Notes under the pieces: generated by a model
What the model was told of the DNA's origin: nothing
The model's input: only the letters and a program-made list of their open reading frames with translations
The model's database searches: none
Program-made: the position numbers and the translations under genes
DNA from: Streptomyces sp. CB01580
GTDB taxonomy: Bacteria > Actinomycetota > Actinomycetes > Streptomycetales > Streptomycetaceae
Direction: 5' to 3'
NCBI RefSeq assembly: GCF_001905795.1
Contig: NZ_LIXJ01000005.1
Location: forward strand, 62,001 to 126,000
DNA length: 64,000 nucleotides
In this document: one piece after another, positions 50,601 through 58,854 of the stretch
Layout of the letters: every line of letters starts with the position of its first letter
Position numbering within the stretch: position 1 is the first letter of the stretch

Positions 50601-52384
50601 TCGGCGGCCTGCCGCTGCTGCGCCGCCTGCGCACGAATCGCCGCCAGTTGCGACGTCTCCAACCGCGCCAGACCCGCCTCGGCGGAACTCACCGCCCGGC
50701 CGATCCCCTGGAGCGCAGCCGCCTTGGCGTCGTCGGCACTCCCGGCCGACTGTCGGTGCGCATCGGCCAGGCCCTGCTGACTCTGCTTCAGCACCGAGTC
50801 CAGACTCCCCCGGACGTCGTCGGAGATCTTGCGGACCGTGTTCTCGGCGTCCGGCCGGCCTTTTCGTATGTCGCCGATGGGCTCGTCCGCGGCCTTGGGC
50901 AGTTGCTCCTTGTACCCGTCGCCGACCGCCTTGGCGGCATCCGCCCTTGCCTTGCAGCGGTTGTCGGTCAGCGGACCGTCCCAGAAATTGTCGTCGCGGT
51001 GGATCATCTTCGCGCGGTACTGCTCGGCCCGTTTCCTGGCCTCGCCGACCGCCAGGTCCCCCGCGTGCGTAGCGGCGTCCCGGATCCGTTGTTCCGTACG
51101 GGCGTAGAGGTCTCCGAGCGCCGACAGCTGGTCGTTCTGCTTGCCGGTGACGGCCTGGTCCGCCGTACGGGCTCCGCCGTCCATCGCGGTCCGCGCGCCC
51201 GAGGCCGCCGTTCCCATCGCCGCGACCGCCGCCGCGTGACGGGCCTCCACCTGGCCACGGGCTGCCCGCGCCTGCGCCTGCACGCTCGCCCTGGCACTGC
51301 GCACGGCCGCCCGCACCGCCTCCGCACCGGAGGTCTCGGCAGACCTGATCTCCGCCAGCGCCGTCGCCTTGGCGCCATTGACCTGCCCGGTCAGCTGGGG
51401 GCCGAGCGCCGCCAGTCGGCCCGATTTCGCCCGGCGACCGCTGACGAACGCGGCAACCATCTCCTTCCCGGCTCTTCGGTCCCGCGCCAGCCCCTGCTTG
51501 TAGTCCTGTACCTCCGCCTCGTGCTCCTGCGGTGACTGCCCCCACAGCGGTGGCAGCAGCGGCTCCACGTCCAGCTCCACGAAGCCGACCCCGTCGCCGC
51601 CTCCGCCCTCCCGGCCTCCCCCGTCCGGCCTGCCGGGGTCCTGCCCCGACTGCCCTTCCCGTGGCTGTCCTTGGGATCTGCCGTGCTTCGGTACGCCTTC
51701 CGGGTCCGGCCCCGACGCCCCGCGCTGCCCCCGGCCCCCGTCCGTGGCCTTCGTGCCCGCCGTGCGATGTTCCTTCGGCAGCGACGAGCCCGGCCGCTTT
51801 CCCTTACGGGCCGACTCCAGTTCGCCCTTGCGCGCGTCCGCGGTGGCCGAGGCGGCCGCGGCACCACCGTCCGGGAGCCGTGCGGGCAGGACGGGCTCCT
51901 CGGCCGGCCGCGGCCGGTCCGGCCGCGCCGCCTTCTCGTCGGTCGGCGGCCTCATGACGGCACGAGGGGCGGCGGGGCGCGCTTCGGGGGCGTGGGCCGC
52001 CCCCTCCTCCGCGCCGAAATCGCCCATCCCCGGGGAAGTGCCGGGCGAGGTCCCGGGAACGGCTTCCTGCCGGTCCGGCGCAGACCCGCCGTACGCAGGC
52101 CCTTGAGCAGGGGGGCCGCCCGGCGCCCGATTCCCCGGGCCCCCGAAACCCTGCGGGCCCGCCGGTCCCTGGCGTACCGGTGGCCGCGACGGGCGCTGCG
52201 CAGCCAGCAGCCGTGACACGGCAGCGTTGCCCGCCCCGCGCTGCAACCGCTGAACGGATCGAGCGTCGAGCGTACGGCCGCCACGTCCCGCGGGCTGCGG
52301 AGTCCGCCGCTCCCCGCCCCGCTCCACCTGTTGCTCCGGGGTCCTGGCCTCGTCGTTCTCGGGCGCGCTGTCACGAGCGTGCAC
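47639..52384 (-). CDS. Giant polymorphic-toxin-like protein with eCIS-type N-terminus and nuclease-like C-terminus
   Basis: 1581 residues from GTG 52384 (AAGGG about 10 nt upstream). No signal peptide. Residues about 40-60 carry VQRLQRGAGNAAVSRLLA, the helix found at the start of proteins linked to extracellular contractile injection systems. Then come a Pro/Gly/Arg-rich tract (about 60-330), a long Ala-rich coiled-coil-like region (330-790, KATALAEIRSAETSGAEAVR), a hydrophobic Val/Ile/Gly/Ala stretch (800-870) that could insert in membranes, a second Pro/Asp-rich linker (980-1080), and a C-terminal domain (about 1270-1581). The last shows RRLDLVEDDTIVEIKNIS (about 1453-1470), a PD-(D/E)xK nuclease signature with D and ExK. 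Toxin class and delivery are inferred. Confidence 0.8.
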   Translation of the reverse strand: MHARDSAPENDEARTPEQQVERGGERRTPQPAGRGGRTLDARSVQRLQRGAGNAAVSRLLAAQRPSRPPVRQGPAGPQGFGGPGNRAPGGPPAQGPAYGGSAPDRQEAVPGTSPGTSPGMGDFGAEEGAAHAPEARPAAPRAVMRPPTDEKAARPDRPRPAEEPVLPARLPDGGAAAASATADARKGELESARKGKRPGSSLPKEHRTAGTKATDGGRGQRGASGPDPEGVPKHGRSQGQPREGQSGQDPGRPDGGGREGGGGDGVGFVELDVEPLLPPLWGQSPQEHEAEVQDYKQGLARDRRAGKEMVAAFVSGRRAKSGRLAALGPQLTGQVNGAKATALAEIRSAETSGAEAVRAAVRSARASVQAQARAARGQVEARHAAAVAAMGTAASGARTAMDGGARTADQAVTGKQNDQLSALGDLYARTEQRIRDAATHAGDLAVGEARKRAEQYRAKMIHRDDNFWDGPLTDNRCKARADAAKAVGDGYKEQLPKAADEPIGDIRKGRPDAENTVRKISDDVRGSLDSVLKQSQQGLADAHRQSAGSADDAKAAALQGIGRAVSSAEAGLARLETSQLAAIRAQAAQQRQAAERQAAGANAAIGRSLAAARAGLDRSLREFVRILGTDEAPDPDQLEEVLRDTGDRFDERLEGTAEGLRARAAQAGRSLAALGERTASGISQTSSAASRSAQQTATSTGQTLTTTATRTASGLREVQQYFAETAKTMRSGHEDANKQVLQGLDKAYTELSGKFKEGADGQVEAVAEGLEKAATGTGKDEIHPKITEEADKAAAKVKPRWVSVLVVVLVIVVVIALTLVLGPLIIGPIGALAGAMGASAAAAGVIGTVVGGAVVGAVAGAVGQVVSNVCYGLPPLEGVGKAALFGAIGGAIGGGVSAAVAKTALSTGVRVGIEMTVEAGVEVGLGAADAAITGQSYTLRDALIGVATSVAVTGVMAHPRVHAMTERVSTSVTAGLGKLGIEVPGLPTDVKTPDAAGAPDVNVPKAPDIDVPGAPTGPRPDGSGPAPGGTPGVKPDVDGPGHRPDGDAGGSPQPGRGPDGATSWDGSSLDPTGGKGSADGPVRPRDQADVEAELRSVLGPLGDRVDVRIDPELPGRTVRVHYDIDDNGLITNVRMAVGPSATPTDIRLHAPTARTMMRYGGLSGRVRQLLRQVTEWAGIHGSPPVGSMAWEARLELRKLPAVIADRARTYADADPAARSELEAELSFLVQQVNTHANTLKEWNLDPGRGYVAADSEGLKAAKNLGYTEADLPDGHVWRQPKGRPLELVQNDSSTKKHWFIPPTDENPLGSIVDQKPETAANPKPRFDADPSITREEAFDKLGGNDESKPLGKFIKVLKDNGVIGSEADFIAKMPDPAGRLYDDVRHVAKIDFAKQLAEKVGSHADLLRISKELHGSDRGPLGEAWYEKNHAPDANSQVVIPKDAVDGVTLEKPRRLDLVEDDTIVEIKNISKYDKEIEGQLNDLIKIPGKDISVGGERRPINLVRVAFLDPQGVHSNAPWLFKFLKANSEADLELHVFNARGDPRVLTPEDWSSLDFSTAAGRDFKAWLDGRTAEATGGGQ

Positions 52385-52388
52385 GGCG

Positions 52389-52766
52389 GTGGCCCTTCAC
52401 CGGTGGTTCGAACGTCGCGTCCGAGCCTCCATCGGGCAGCGCGCCCACGAGAGAGCCGTCGAGGCAGCATCACGGGCAGTCCCGGCTGCCCTTGCCGCCC
52501 TTCCGGGTGCCGTCGTCACCGTCCGCGCCACGTGTGCGAACCGCAGACCGCGTGTCACCGTCCGGACCGCCGCCGGGCTGCTGGGCGGCGTCCACCACAT
52601 TCCGTTCCGACGCGTCCAGGACCTCGCCCTGGCCGGACATTCCGACGACGAGATCGCCGGGACCATCACCGCGGAGGCGGCGCCGGGAACGGGTGGTCCG
52701 GGTCCTCGGAGGGCGGTTCCGTCGCGCCTGCGGCACGGATCCCCGCTGCCGGGTGCAGATGGCTGA
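52389..52766 (+). CDS. Hypothetical protein divergent from the toxin
   Basis: A 125-codon frame from GTG 52389, only 4 nt from the toxin start in the other direction: VEAASRAVPAALAALPGAVV, TVRTAAGLLGGVHHIPFRRV, LALAGHSDDEIAGTIT. Codon composition is reasonable, but there is no room for a normal RBS independent of the toxin leader and no known family. The rest to 52846 shows nothing. Weak call; it may be noncoding. Confidence 0.3.
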   Translation: MALHRWFERRVRASIGQRAHERAVEAASRAVPAALAALPGAVVTVRATCANRRPRVTVRTAAGLLGGVHHIPFRRVQDLALAGHSDDEIAGTITAEAAPGTGGPGPRRAVPSRLRHGSPLPGADG

Positions 52767-52846
52767 CCGTATCGGCCGCCACGGTCGTCACCGGAACCCG
52801 GCGGCCCGGTGACGACGCCGCCGAGCGGCGGTTCCCGCCGTGGGCG

Positions 52847-53537
52847 TCATGCGTCCATTCCGTCGTGAGCAACGGCTGCGGGGGCGGGGGCGGTTGCGTG
52901 CGGCATCACGGTGGCACGGGGGGACTCCGGCCCGGCCACGCTCGGGCGTTCCGCCCAGAAGGCGGCGGAGAACAGGCGCCGTACGAGCATGGTGACCACT
53001 CCGACGACCGCGATGCCGATACCGATGACGAGCGGCGGGCCCAGCGAGAACCAGGTGTTCCCGCTGTACGAGTTCTCGGGGTCGGACATGTCGATGACCG
53101 ATTCCACGAGCAGCCAGGTCAGCATGGCGGCCCCGATCAGCGGGCCGACGCCGAGCAGGACGAAATCGCGAAGGCTCTCGAACAGGCGGCGGCGGTAGTA
53201 GACCGCGCAGGCCACGCCGGTGAGCGCGTAGTAGAACGCGATGAGCAACGACAGCGCGGTCAGCGAGTCGAGCAGCGCGTTGGCGCTGATCAGGCTGACA
53301 CCGAGGTACCAGACGATGGCCACGCCGGCGACCCACCAGGTGCTCACGTGGGGGGTCTGGAAACGGTGGTGCACACGGCCGAAGTGGCCGGGCAGGGCGT
53401 GCCGTCGGGCCGATGACCGCGGCGAGGGAGTACGCGGGGGAGGTGGAGTTCAGCCCGATGACGAGTGCATCGACGAAGCCGATCGCGTCGGCCTTCAGTT
53501 CCCCGGGCGGACGGGCGTCCGCAGCGTCGTCTTTCAT
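52847..53537 (-). pseudogene. APC-family amino acid permease with its middle deleted
   Basis: ATG 53537 (GGGAG upstream) begins a normal APC N-terminus: ADAIGFVDALVIGLNSTSPA, YSLAAVIGPTA (first helix). At about 53410 the sequence jumps, in another frame, to the late part of the protein: GRVHHRFQTPHVSTWWVAGV, then NALLDSLTALSLLIAFYYAL and two more helices to the C-terminus. Roughly 300 internal residues are missing and the join is out of frame, so no transporter can be made. It follows the saccharopine-dehydrogenase-family gene and was probably its operon partner. Confidence 0.8.
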
Positions 53538-53582
53538 GTGCTCCCTTGCTTCGGGGTGTCGGCGTGGTGCGTGGTGTGCGGT

Positions 53583-53619
53583 GCCCCCGGCCGGGCGCGG
53601 GCGCGCGACGGCCGGGGGC
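53583..53619 (-). terminator. Hairpin between the dehydrogenase and permease genes
   Basis: GCCCCCGGCCG (53583-53593) and CGGCCGGGGGC (53609-53619) form a perfect 11-bp stem with a 15-nt loop. It could terminate or attenuate transcription between the two genes. Confidence 0.65.
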
Positions 53620-53672
53620 AGGGGTGCCGGCCCGGCCCCCGGGACGGGACGGGTCGGCCGTGAGGTGCAAAA

Positions 53673-54884
53673 TCACTGATCGCGCAGGCCCCAGGGGGAG
53701 CCGTGCTCGTTCAGCAGGTCCAGGAAGGGGCGGGGGTCGAAGGCCTCGGCGCCGAGGACGCCGGATCCGGTCCAGGTCCCGGCCGCCATCAGCTCCAGGG
53801 CGACGACCGGGTTGATGGCGGTCTGCCAGACCACGGCCTGCGAGCCGTACTCGCGCATCGACCACTGGTTGTCGACGACGTGGTACAGGTACACCTCGCG
53901 CGGCTTTCCGTCCTTCATGCCCTTCACCCACGTACCGGCGCACGTCTTGCCGTGCATGCGGTCCCCGAGCGTGGCCGGGTCGGGCAGGCAGGCGGCGACG
54001 ACGTCACGCGGGGAGACCTGGGTGCCGTCGCCGACGGTCACCTTCTCCGTGCGGTCCAGACCGAGCTTGTGCAGGGTCTTGAGCGTCTCGATGAACTCGT
54101 CACCGAGTCCGTACTTGAAGGTGACCCGCTCGGCGTCCACCCAACGCGGGATCAGCAGCACTTCTTCGTGCTCGACGTTGACGCACTCGACGGGGCCGAT
54201 GCCCTCGGGGAAGTCGAAGACCTCCGGCTCGCTGAAGGGCGCCGTGGTGAACCAGCCCCGGTCCTTCTCCCAGATCACCGGCGGGTTCAGGCATTCCTCG
54301 ATGGTTGTCCAGATGGAGAAGGACGGCGCGAAGTCATGACCGTCGACCGTCAGGTTGGCGCCGTCGCGGACGCCGATCTCCTCGATCTCGTCGAAGAGTT
54401 CCTCGGCGGCGTAGCGGGCGAAGACGTCGGAAAGACCCGGCTCCACCCCGACGCCGACCAGCGCCAGCCGTCCGGCCTTCTCCCATTCGGCGGCGCGCTC
54501 GAACTGCGCGTCGCCGAGCTTGACCCCGCACTGCTCGTACGGCCGCTCGGGGTGCGGGTACGACAGCGACATCGCCATGTCGAGGTAGTGCGTCCCGGCC
54601 GCCGAAGCGGCTTCGAACAGCGGCATCACGAACCGCGGGTCGGTGGCGTTGAGCAGGACGTCGCACCGCCCCTGGGTGAGCAGGGCCGTGACGGCCTCCT
54701 GGTCGGAGGCGTCGATCTGCGCCGCGCTGAATCGGGTGCCGGTGTCATCCAGCGCAGCCACCGCCGCTTCGGCCCGGGACAGGTCGTAGTCGGCGACGAT
54801 GATGTGGTCGAAGAAGGAGCGGCGAGCCGCGATCCGGGTGATCGCCGTTCCTACGCCGCCCGCGCCCACAAGCAGTACTCGCAT
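53673..54884 (-). CDS. Saccharopine dehydrogenase family protein
   Basis: About 403 residues. [20 protein letters not shown] is the Rossmann opening; CDVLLNATDPRFVMPLFEAA and GTHYLDMAMS follow, then GVGVEPGLSDVFARYAAEEL and a substrate-binding domain with FSIWTTIEECLNPPVIWEKD. The ATG at 54884 yields the canonical start and has AAAGG 10 nt before it; ATG 54902 has none. Relatives include saccharopine and carboxynorspermidine dehydrogenases, acting on amino-acid-derived imines. Divergent TetR gene 119 nt away likely regulates it. Confidence 0.88.
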   Translation of the reverse strand: MRVLLVGAGGVGTAITRIAARRSFFDHIIVADYDLSRAEAAVAALDDTGTRFSAAQIDASDQEAVTALLTQGRCDVLLNATDPRFVMPLFEAASAAGTHYLDMAMSLSYPHPERPYEQCGVKLGDAQFERAAEWEKAGRLALVGVGVEPGLSDVFARYAAEELFDEIEEIGVRDGANLTVDGHDFAPSFSIWTTIEECLNPPVIWEKDRGWFTTAPFSEPEVFDFPEGIGPVECVNVEHEEVLLIPRWVDAERVTFKYGLGDEFIETLKTLHKLGLDRTEKVTVGDGTQVSPRDVVAACLPDPATLGDRMHGKTCAGTWVKGMKDGKPREVYLYHVVDNQWSMREYGSQAVVWQTAINPVVALELMAAGTWTGSGVLGAEAFDPRPFLDLLNEHGSPWGLRDQ

Positions 54885-55003
54885 GGCAGAGATGCCTTTC
54901 ATCTACAGAGGCCGGAGCCTTGGTGCGCCCATGAAAGGTCCCCCGCCCCAAACACGTCAATGGCGTTGGCATAAGCTGCGAAAGAGGTGCTGGAGGAGCG
55001 GTC

Positions 55004-55726
55004 ATGCCCAAGGAAGTAGTGCCGGAGACGGAACGAAGGCGCAGAAAGCCCACCAAAGGTGGCGTAGTCCTGTCGGAGCGGCTCATTGTCGAGACCGCGA
55101 TGCGGCTGCTGCAGCAGCACGGCAGGGAAGGCCTGAGCGTGCGACGGCTCGGCGTGGCACTCGGTGCCGACCCGAGCAGCCTCTACCGCTACTTCCGCAG
55201 CGCCGACGACCTCACGCTCGCCATCGCCGACGCGTTGATCGGCCGTGCCATGCGGGGCTGGAAGGCCACCGGCGACTGGCGCACCGACCTGCGCGACCTG
55301 GGTCTGCGCATCCACTCCGCCTACCTCGCCCACCCGCAGGCGGCCGTGCTCACCGCCAGCCGGGTCAGTGGCCGGGCGAACGAGATCGACGCCGACGAGT
55401 CGATCCTCGGGGTGCTGCGCTCCGCGGGCCTGCCCGACCCCGAGGCGGTGCGCATCTACCACGCGTTCATCGACCAGACGCTCGCCTTCGCCGCGCTGGA
55501 CGCGGCCGGCCTCGCCCTCCCGCACTCCGCACGCGCCGCCGACGAAGCGGTCTGGCAGGCGACCTACGCCCGGCTCCCCGCAACGACCCATCCGAACATC
55601 GCGACCACGGCCCCCCTGCTGATCGCCCGCATGAACGACAGCGCCTACCCGACCGCGCTGGAGATGCTGCTGGACAACGCCGCCGCCACGCTCGTCCGTG
55701 CGAGGAGGGCCGATCCGGGGGCATGA
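55004..55726 (+). CDS. TetR-family transcriptional regulator
   Basis: A 240-residue TetR protein with a basic 25-residue extension, then the HTH (SERLIVETAMRLLQQHGREG, LSVRRLGVALGADPSSLYRY, FRSADDLTLAIADAL) and a C-terminal helical ligand domain of the TetR_C_33-like length. GGAGGAGCGG lies before the ATG. Divergent from the saccharopine-dehydrogenase-family gene, the obvious target. Confidence 0.9.
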   Translation: MPKEVVPETERRRRKPTKGGVVLSERLIVETAMRLLQQHGREGLSVRRLGVALGADPSSLYRYFRSADDLTLAIADALIGRAMRGWKATGDWRTDLRDLGLRIHSAYLAHPQAAVLTASRVSGRANEIDADESILGVLRSAGLPDPEAVRIYHAFIDQTLAFAALDAAGLALPHSARAADEAVWQATYARLPATTHPNIATTAPLLIARMNDSAYPTALEMLLDNAAATLVRARRADPGA

Positions 55727-56111
55727 CGCCGCGTCCGGAGTCGGGGCACTCGTCCGTGACGCACGCGCCACGCCGACGAGCCGCTGCTTCACCCGACCGA
55801 CCGGCTGCCGCCGCCCCTGCGGATTCCGGGCCGGCGTGCTGTCTCCGACTCCGAGCGGACCCCGTCCCACCTCACGGACCGCGTGGGTCGCGAGCCGGTC
55901 CCCCACTCCGCGGCCGCTCCCGAGCCTCGCGGCGGTGTCGGGCATCGCGGCGCCCCGTCCCGTCCCGCGTGCGGGACGCGGTGCGCATTCCGGGCTGCCG
56001 CGGCGCCGGGGCGTGGCGTTGCGAGAGGGCGAACAGGTCGGCGAACGGATCGGCCGGGGGGGCACACCTCCGCAGGGCGCCGGAATGGTCTCACGCTCCT
56101 GAAGGCGGAGC
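55727..56111. other. Gap without supported gene
   Basis: About 385 nt between convergent genes. Open frames on both strands are Arg/Pro-rich and shadow-like; no gene, RNA or repeat is visible apart from the terminator that follows. Confidence 0.4.
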
Positions 56112-56157
56112 GAGTCCGCGATGGTGGCCGGCGGGTGCGGGGCACCATCGCGAACTC
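56112..56157 (-). terminator. Terminator of the FGGY-kinase operon
   Basis: GAGTCCGCGATGGTG (56112-56126) pairs with CACCATCGCGAACTC (56143-56157) with one mismatch over 15 bp, 13 nt beyond the stop of the last operon gene. Confidence 0.75.
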
Positions 56158-56170
56158 GTGGCGCGACAGG

Positions 56171-57421
56171 CTACATGGTGATGTGGACGGGGCCTCCGGT
56201 GAGGGAGATCCCGTCGAGGACCGAGGACGGGATACGGAAGACCCGACCGGGGGCCGCAGGCCAGGCAAGGGTGCGGCGGGTGACGACACGGCCGTCCTGA
56301 CGGACCGTCACCTTGGGGAAGCGGACGAACTCGTCCGTCCAGAGCAGGAGCCGGTCGCGGGCCGGAGCCGGATCGCCGGGGCGGAGGATCTGCGGTGCGA
56401 TCCAGCGGAACGGGGCGTCGGCGATCAGGCGGACCCCCTCGGTCGGCTCGCGCCTTCCGTCCAGGTGGTCGATGACCTGCTGGGCGACGTGCTTGCCGTC
56501 GAGGGCGGCCACGTCTGCGGTGTCGACGGGGTGGAGCATGTTGCCGACCGCGAAGACTCCGGGCCGGCTGGTGCGCAGCGCGGTGTCCGTGAGGGGGCCG
56601 AGGGTGCTCTCGTCGAGGGTGATGCCCGCGGAACGTACGAGTTCGTGGTCGGGGATCCAGTCGCCGGTGAAGACGACGGTGTCGCATTCGACGGTTCGGC
56701 GCCTGCCCGTGTCGAGGTGCTCGATCTCGACAGCCTCGCAACGGCCCTTGCCCAGGATCCGGGTGACCCGGCAGCGGGTGGCGACCGGAACGCGGAGAAC
56801 GGTGCGGCCTGCGGCGTTGAAGGCGCCGTAGGACTCCGCCTTCGGGTACTTGCTGATCATGAGCGCGGGGGTGCAGCCGGCTTCACGGAGGGTCATGGCC
56901 GCGGACCAGCTGACCAGTTCGCCACCGACGATGACGGCCCGCTCGCCGACGGGCTGGTGGTGGAGGTGGACGAGGTTTTGGAGTTGACCGGTGGTGTAGA
57001 CCCCGTGGGGGCGGTCTCCGGGGATGCGGCGTGCGGTGCGGGGCCGTTCGCGGGCTCCGGTCGCCAGGACGATGGCTCGGGCACGGATCTGGTAGCGGCC
57101 CTCGGGGCTGGTGACGTCGACGGTGCGCTGGTCGGACCAGCCGGTGACCATGGTGCTGGTGCGGATCTCCGCTCCGGACCGTGCGGCCCGGTCGGTCAGG
57201 TGACGGGCGTAGGCGGGGCCGGTCATCACACGGCGCAGGTCTCGCAGGCCGTATCCGGTGTGGTCGCTGTGCCGGGGAATGCCGCCGGCCTGCTTCTCCC
57301 GGTCGACGACCAGGACCCGCCCGGCACCACGGTCGACGAGTTCGGCGGCGGCGGTGAGCCCTGCGGGACCGCCTCCGATGATGAGGACATCGGGCTCGAT
57401 GAGGGGCAGCTGGTGGGTCAT
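56171..57421 (-). CDS. FAD-dependent pyridine-nucleotide-disulfide-type oxidoreductase
   Basis: A 416-residue flavoprotein. DVLIIGGGPAGLTAAAELVD is the FAD dinucleotide fold, ARAIVLATGARERPRTAR the second GxG-type strand, AVIVGGELVSWSAAMTLREA the NAD(P) fold, and GVFAVGNMLHPVDTADVAAL the C-terminal FAD-binding block. In archaeal and bacterial operons a protein of this kind sits next to a GlpA-like dehydrogenase with a BFD-like domain, probably relaying electrons. ATG 57421 overlaps the upstream stop (ATGA). Last gene of the operon. Confidence 0.88.
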   Translation of the reverse strand: MTHQLPLIEPDVLIIGGGPAGLTAAAELVDRGAGRVLVVDREKQAGGIPRHSDHTGYGLRDLRRVMTGPAYARHLTDRAARSGAEIRTSTMVTGWSDQRTVDVTSPEGRYQIRARAIVLATGARERPRTARRIPGDRPHGVYTTGQLQNLVHLHHQPVGERAVIVGGELVSWSAAMTLREAGCTPALMISKYPKAESYGAFNAAGRTVLRVPVATRCRVTRILGKGRCEAVEIEHLDTGRRRTVECDTVVFTGDWIPDHELVRSAGITLDESTLGPLTDTALRTSRPGVFAVGNMLHPVDTADVAALDGKHVAQQVIDHLDGRREPTEGVRLIADAPFRWIAPQILRPGDPAPARDRLLLWTDEFVRFPKVTVRQDGRVVTRRTLAWPAAPGRVFRIPSSVLDGISLTGGPVHITM

Positions 57422-58854
57422 CGGTTGTCCTTGTGCTGGCTGCAGCAGCCGTCGTTGGTCTGGTGCCGGGTACGCAGGGCGGCGACGGCCGCGCCGCAGA
57501 AGAAGCCCTGGCAGCGGCCGTTCATGGCCCGGGTGCGTCGGCGCAGCCCTTCCAGACTGCGCGCGGGCACCGGGGCGTGGCAGGCGTCTCGGATCTCGCC
57601 CTCGGTGACCCGTTCGCAGAAGCAGACGATGGTGCCGTAGGCGGCGTCCTCGGCGATGAGGTCGGCGTCCTGGTAGGGGCGTGTGGTGGCTTCGCCGATG
57701 TTCGGCATCCGGGGCGGGGCAGGCAGGTCGCTGCGGCTGCGGAGCCCGAGTCCGGCTTCCGCCAGGAGCCCGCTGACGTGCTCGGCGATGGCGATGCCTG
57801 CCGTCAGGCCGGTGGAGCGGATGCCACCCACAAGGAGGTATCGCTGTTCGGGGGTGGCTTCGATGAGGTAGTCGTCGCGGTCGATCGCGGCACGCAGTCC
57901 GGCGTAGCTGGCGGTGACCTCCTCGTCGAGCAGGCTCGGCATGAGCCGCGCGCCCTTGCCGAGGAGGAAGTCGTAGCCGTCCTCGGACGTGGCGGTGTCG
58001 GTGCGGTCGGTGAGGTCCTCGGCGGTGGGGCCGAGCATGACGTTGCCGTAGATCGTCGGGGAAATGAGCACGCCCTTGCCGCGGGAGGAGGGCACCGGCA
58101 GGACGATCTTGCCGGCCTTGGGCCGTGCCAGCTTGTCGAACACGAACAGTTCGCCGCGGCGGGGGGTGACGGTGAAGCGGTCGTGGCCGAAGAACCGGTC
58201 GATCGTGTCGGCGCCGAGGCCCGCCGCGTTGACGACCCAGCGGGCTCGCACATCGCCCTGGGCGGTGTGCAGCGTCGTCGCGTCGTCGCCCACGTCGATG
58301 CCGGTCACGGCGTGTTCGAGCAGGATCGTGGTCCCGCGTTGCCTGGCGTCCGTGGCCAGGGCGAGGTTGGTGGTCCAGGTGCAGATGATGGACTCGTCGG
58401 GAACGCTCAGGCCGCCGAGCACACCCTCGCCGAGATCGGGCAGGACCCGGTACACCTCGTCCGCGTCGACGATGCGGCAGTGCTCGTATCCGTTGGCCTC
58501 GGCCTTCTCCTTCAGGGCGGGCAGGGCGTCGAGCTCTTCCTGGTTCCAGGCCACCAGCACGGCGCCGGTGTGCTCGACGGGGATTCCGGTGGCCTTGGCG
58601 TAATCGCTCAGCAGGTGGTAGCCGCGAGCCACGAGCCGGGACTCCAGCGTGCCCGGTTTGGCGTCGAAGCCCGTGTGCAGGATGGCGGTGTTGGCCTTGC
58701 TGGTTCCGTCTCCGACGTCGTCGCGGGCTTCGAGCAGCGCCACGGAGACGTCGTGGCCCGACAGCTCGCGTGCGATGGCCGAGCCGACGATGCCTCCTCC
58801 GATCACCACGATGTCGAAGACTTCGGGGTGAGAACGGTGGGGGGTGGGGGTCAT
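57418..58854 (-). CDS. GlpA-like FAD-dependent dehydrogenase with C-terminal BFD-like [2Fe-2S] domain
   Basis: A 478-residue protein with a DAO/glycerol-3-phosphate dehydrogenase core: DIVVIGGGIVGSAIARELSG, a THDGL-equivalent region around GDGTSKANTAILHTGFDA, RWVVNAAGLGADTID and LLVGGIRSTGLTAGIAIAEH. After residue about 400 follows IVCFCERVTEGEIRDAC and MNGRCQGFFCG, the four-Cys BFD-like iron-sulfur motif (CxC...CxxxxC). It oxidises a phosphorylated polyol or related 2-hydroxy compound. Overlaps the kinase stop by 4 nt. Confidence 0.9.
   Translation of the reverse strand: MTPTPHRSHPEVFDIVVIGGGIVGSAIARELSGHDVSVALLEARDDVGDGTSKANTAILHTGFDAKPGTLESRLVARGYHLLSDYAKATGIPVEHTGAVLVAWNQEELDALPALKEKAEANGYEHCRIVDADEVYRVLPDLGEGVLGGLSVPDESIICTWTTNLALATDARQRGTTILLEHAVTGIDVGDDATTLHTAQGDVRARWVVNAAGLGADTIDRFFGHDRFTVTPRRGELFVFDKLARPKAGKIVLPVPSSRGKGVLISPTIYGNVMLGPTAEDLTDRTDTATSEDGYDFLLGKGARLMPSLLDEEVTASYAGLRAAIDRDDYLIEATPEQRYLLVGGIRSTGLTAGIAIAEHVSGLLAEAGLGLRSRSDLPAPPRMPNIGEATTRPYQDADLIAEDAAYGTIVCFCERVTEGEIRDACHAPVPARSLEGLRRRTRAMNGRCQGFFCGAAVAALRTRHQTNDGCCSQHKDNR

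Noticed and set aside
44325..52384. Biosynthetic gene cluster
   Set aside because: No polyketide, peptide synthetase, terpene or RiPP core enzyme appears; the neighbours are a peptidase and a toxin operon.
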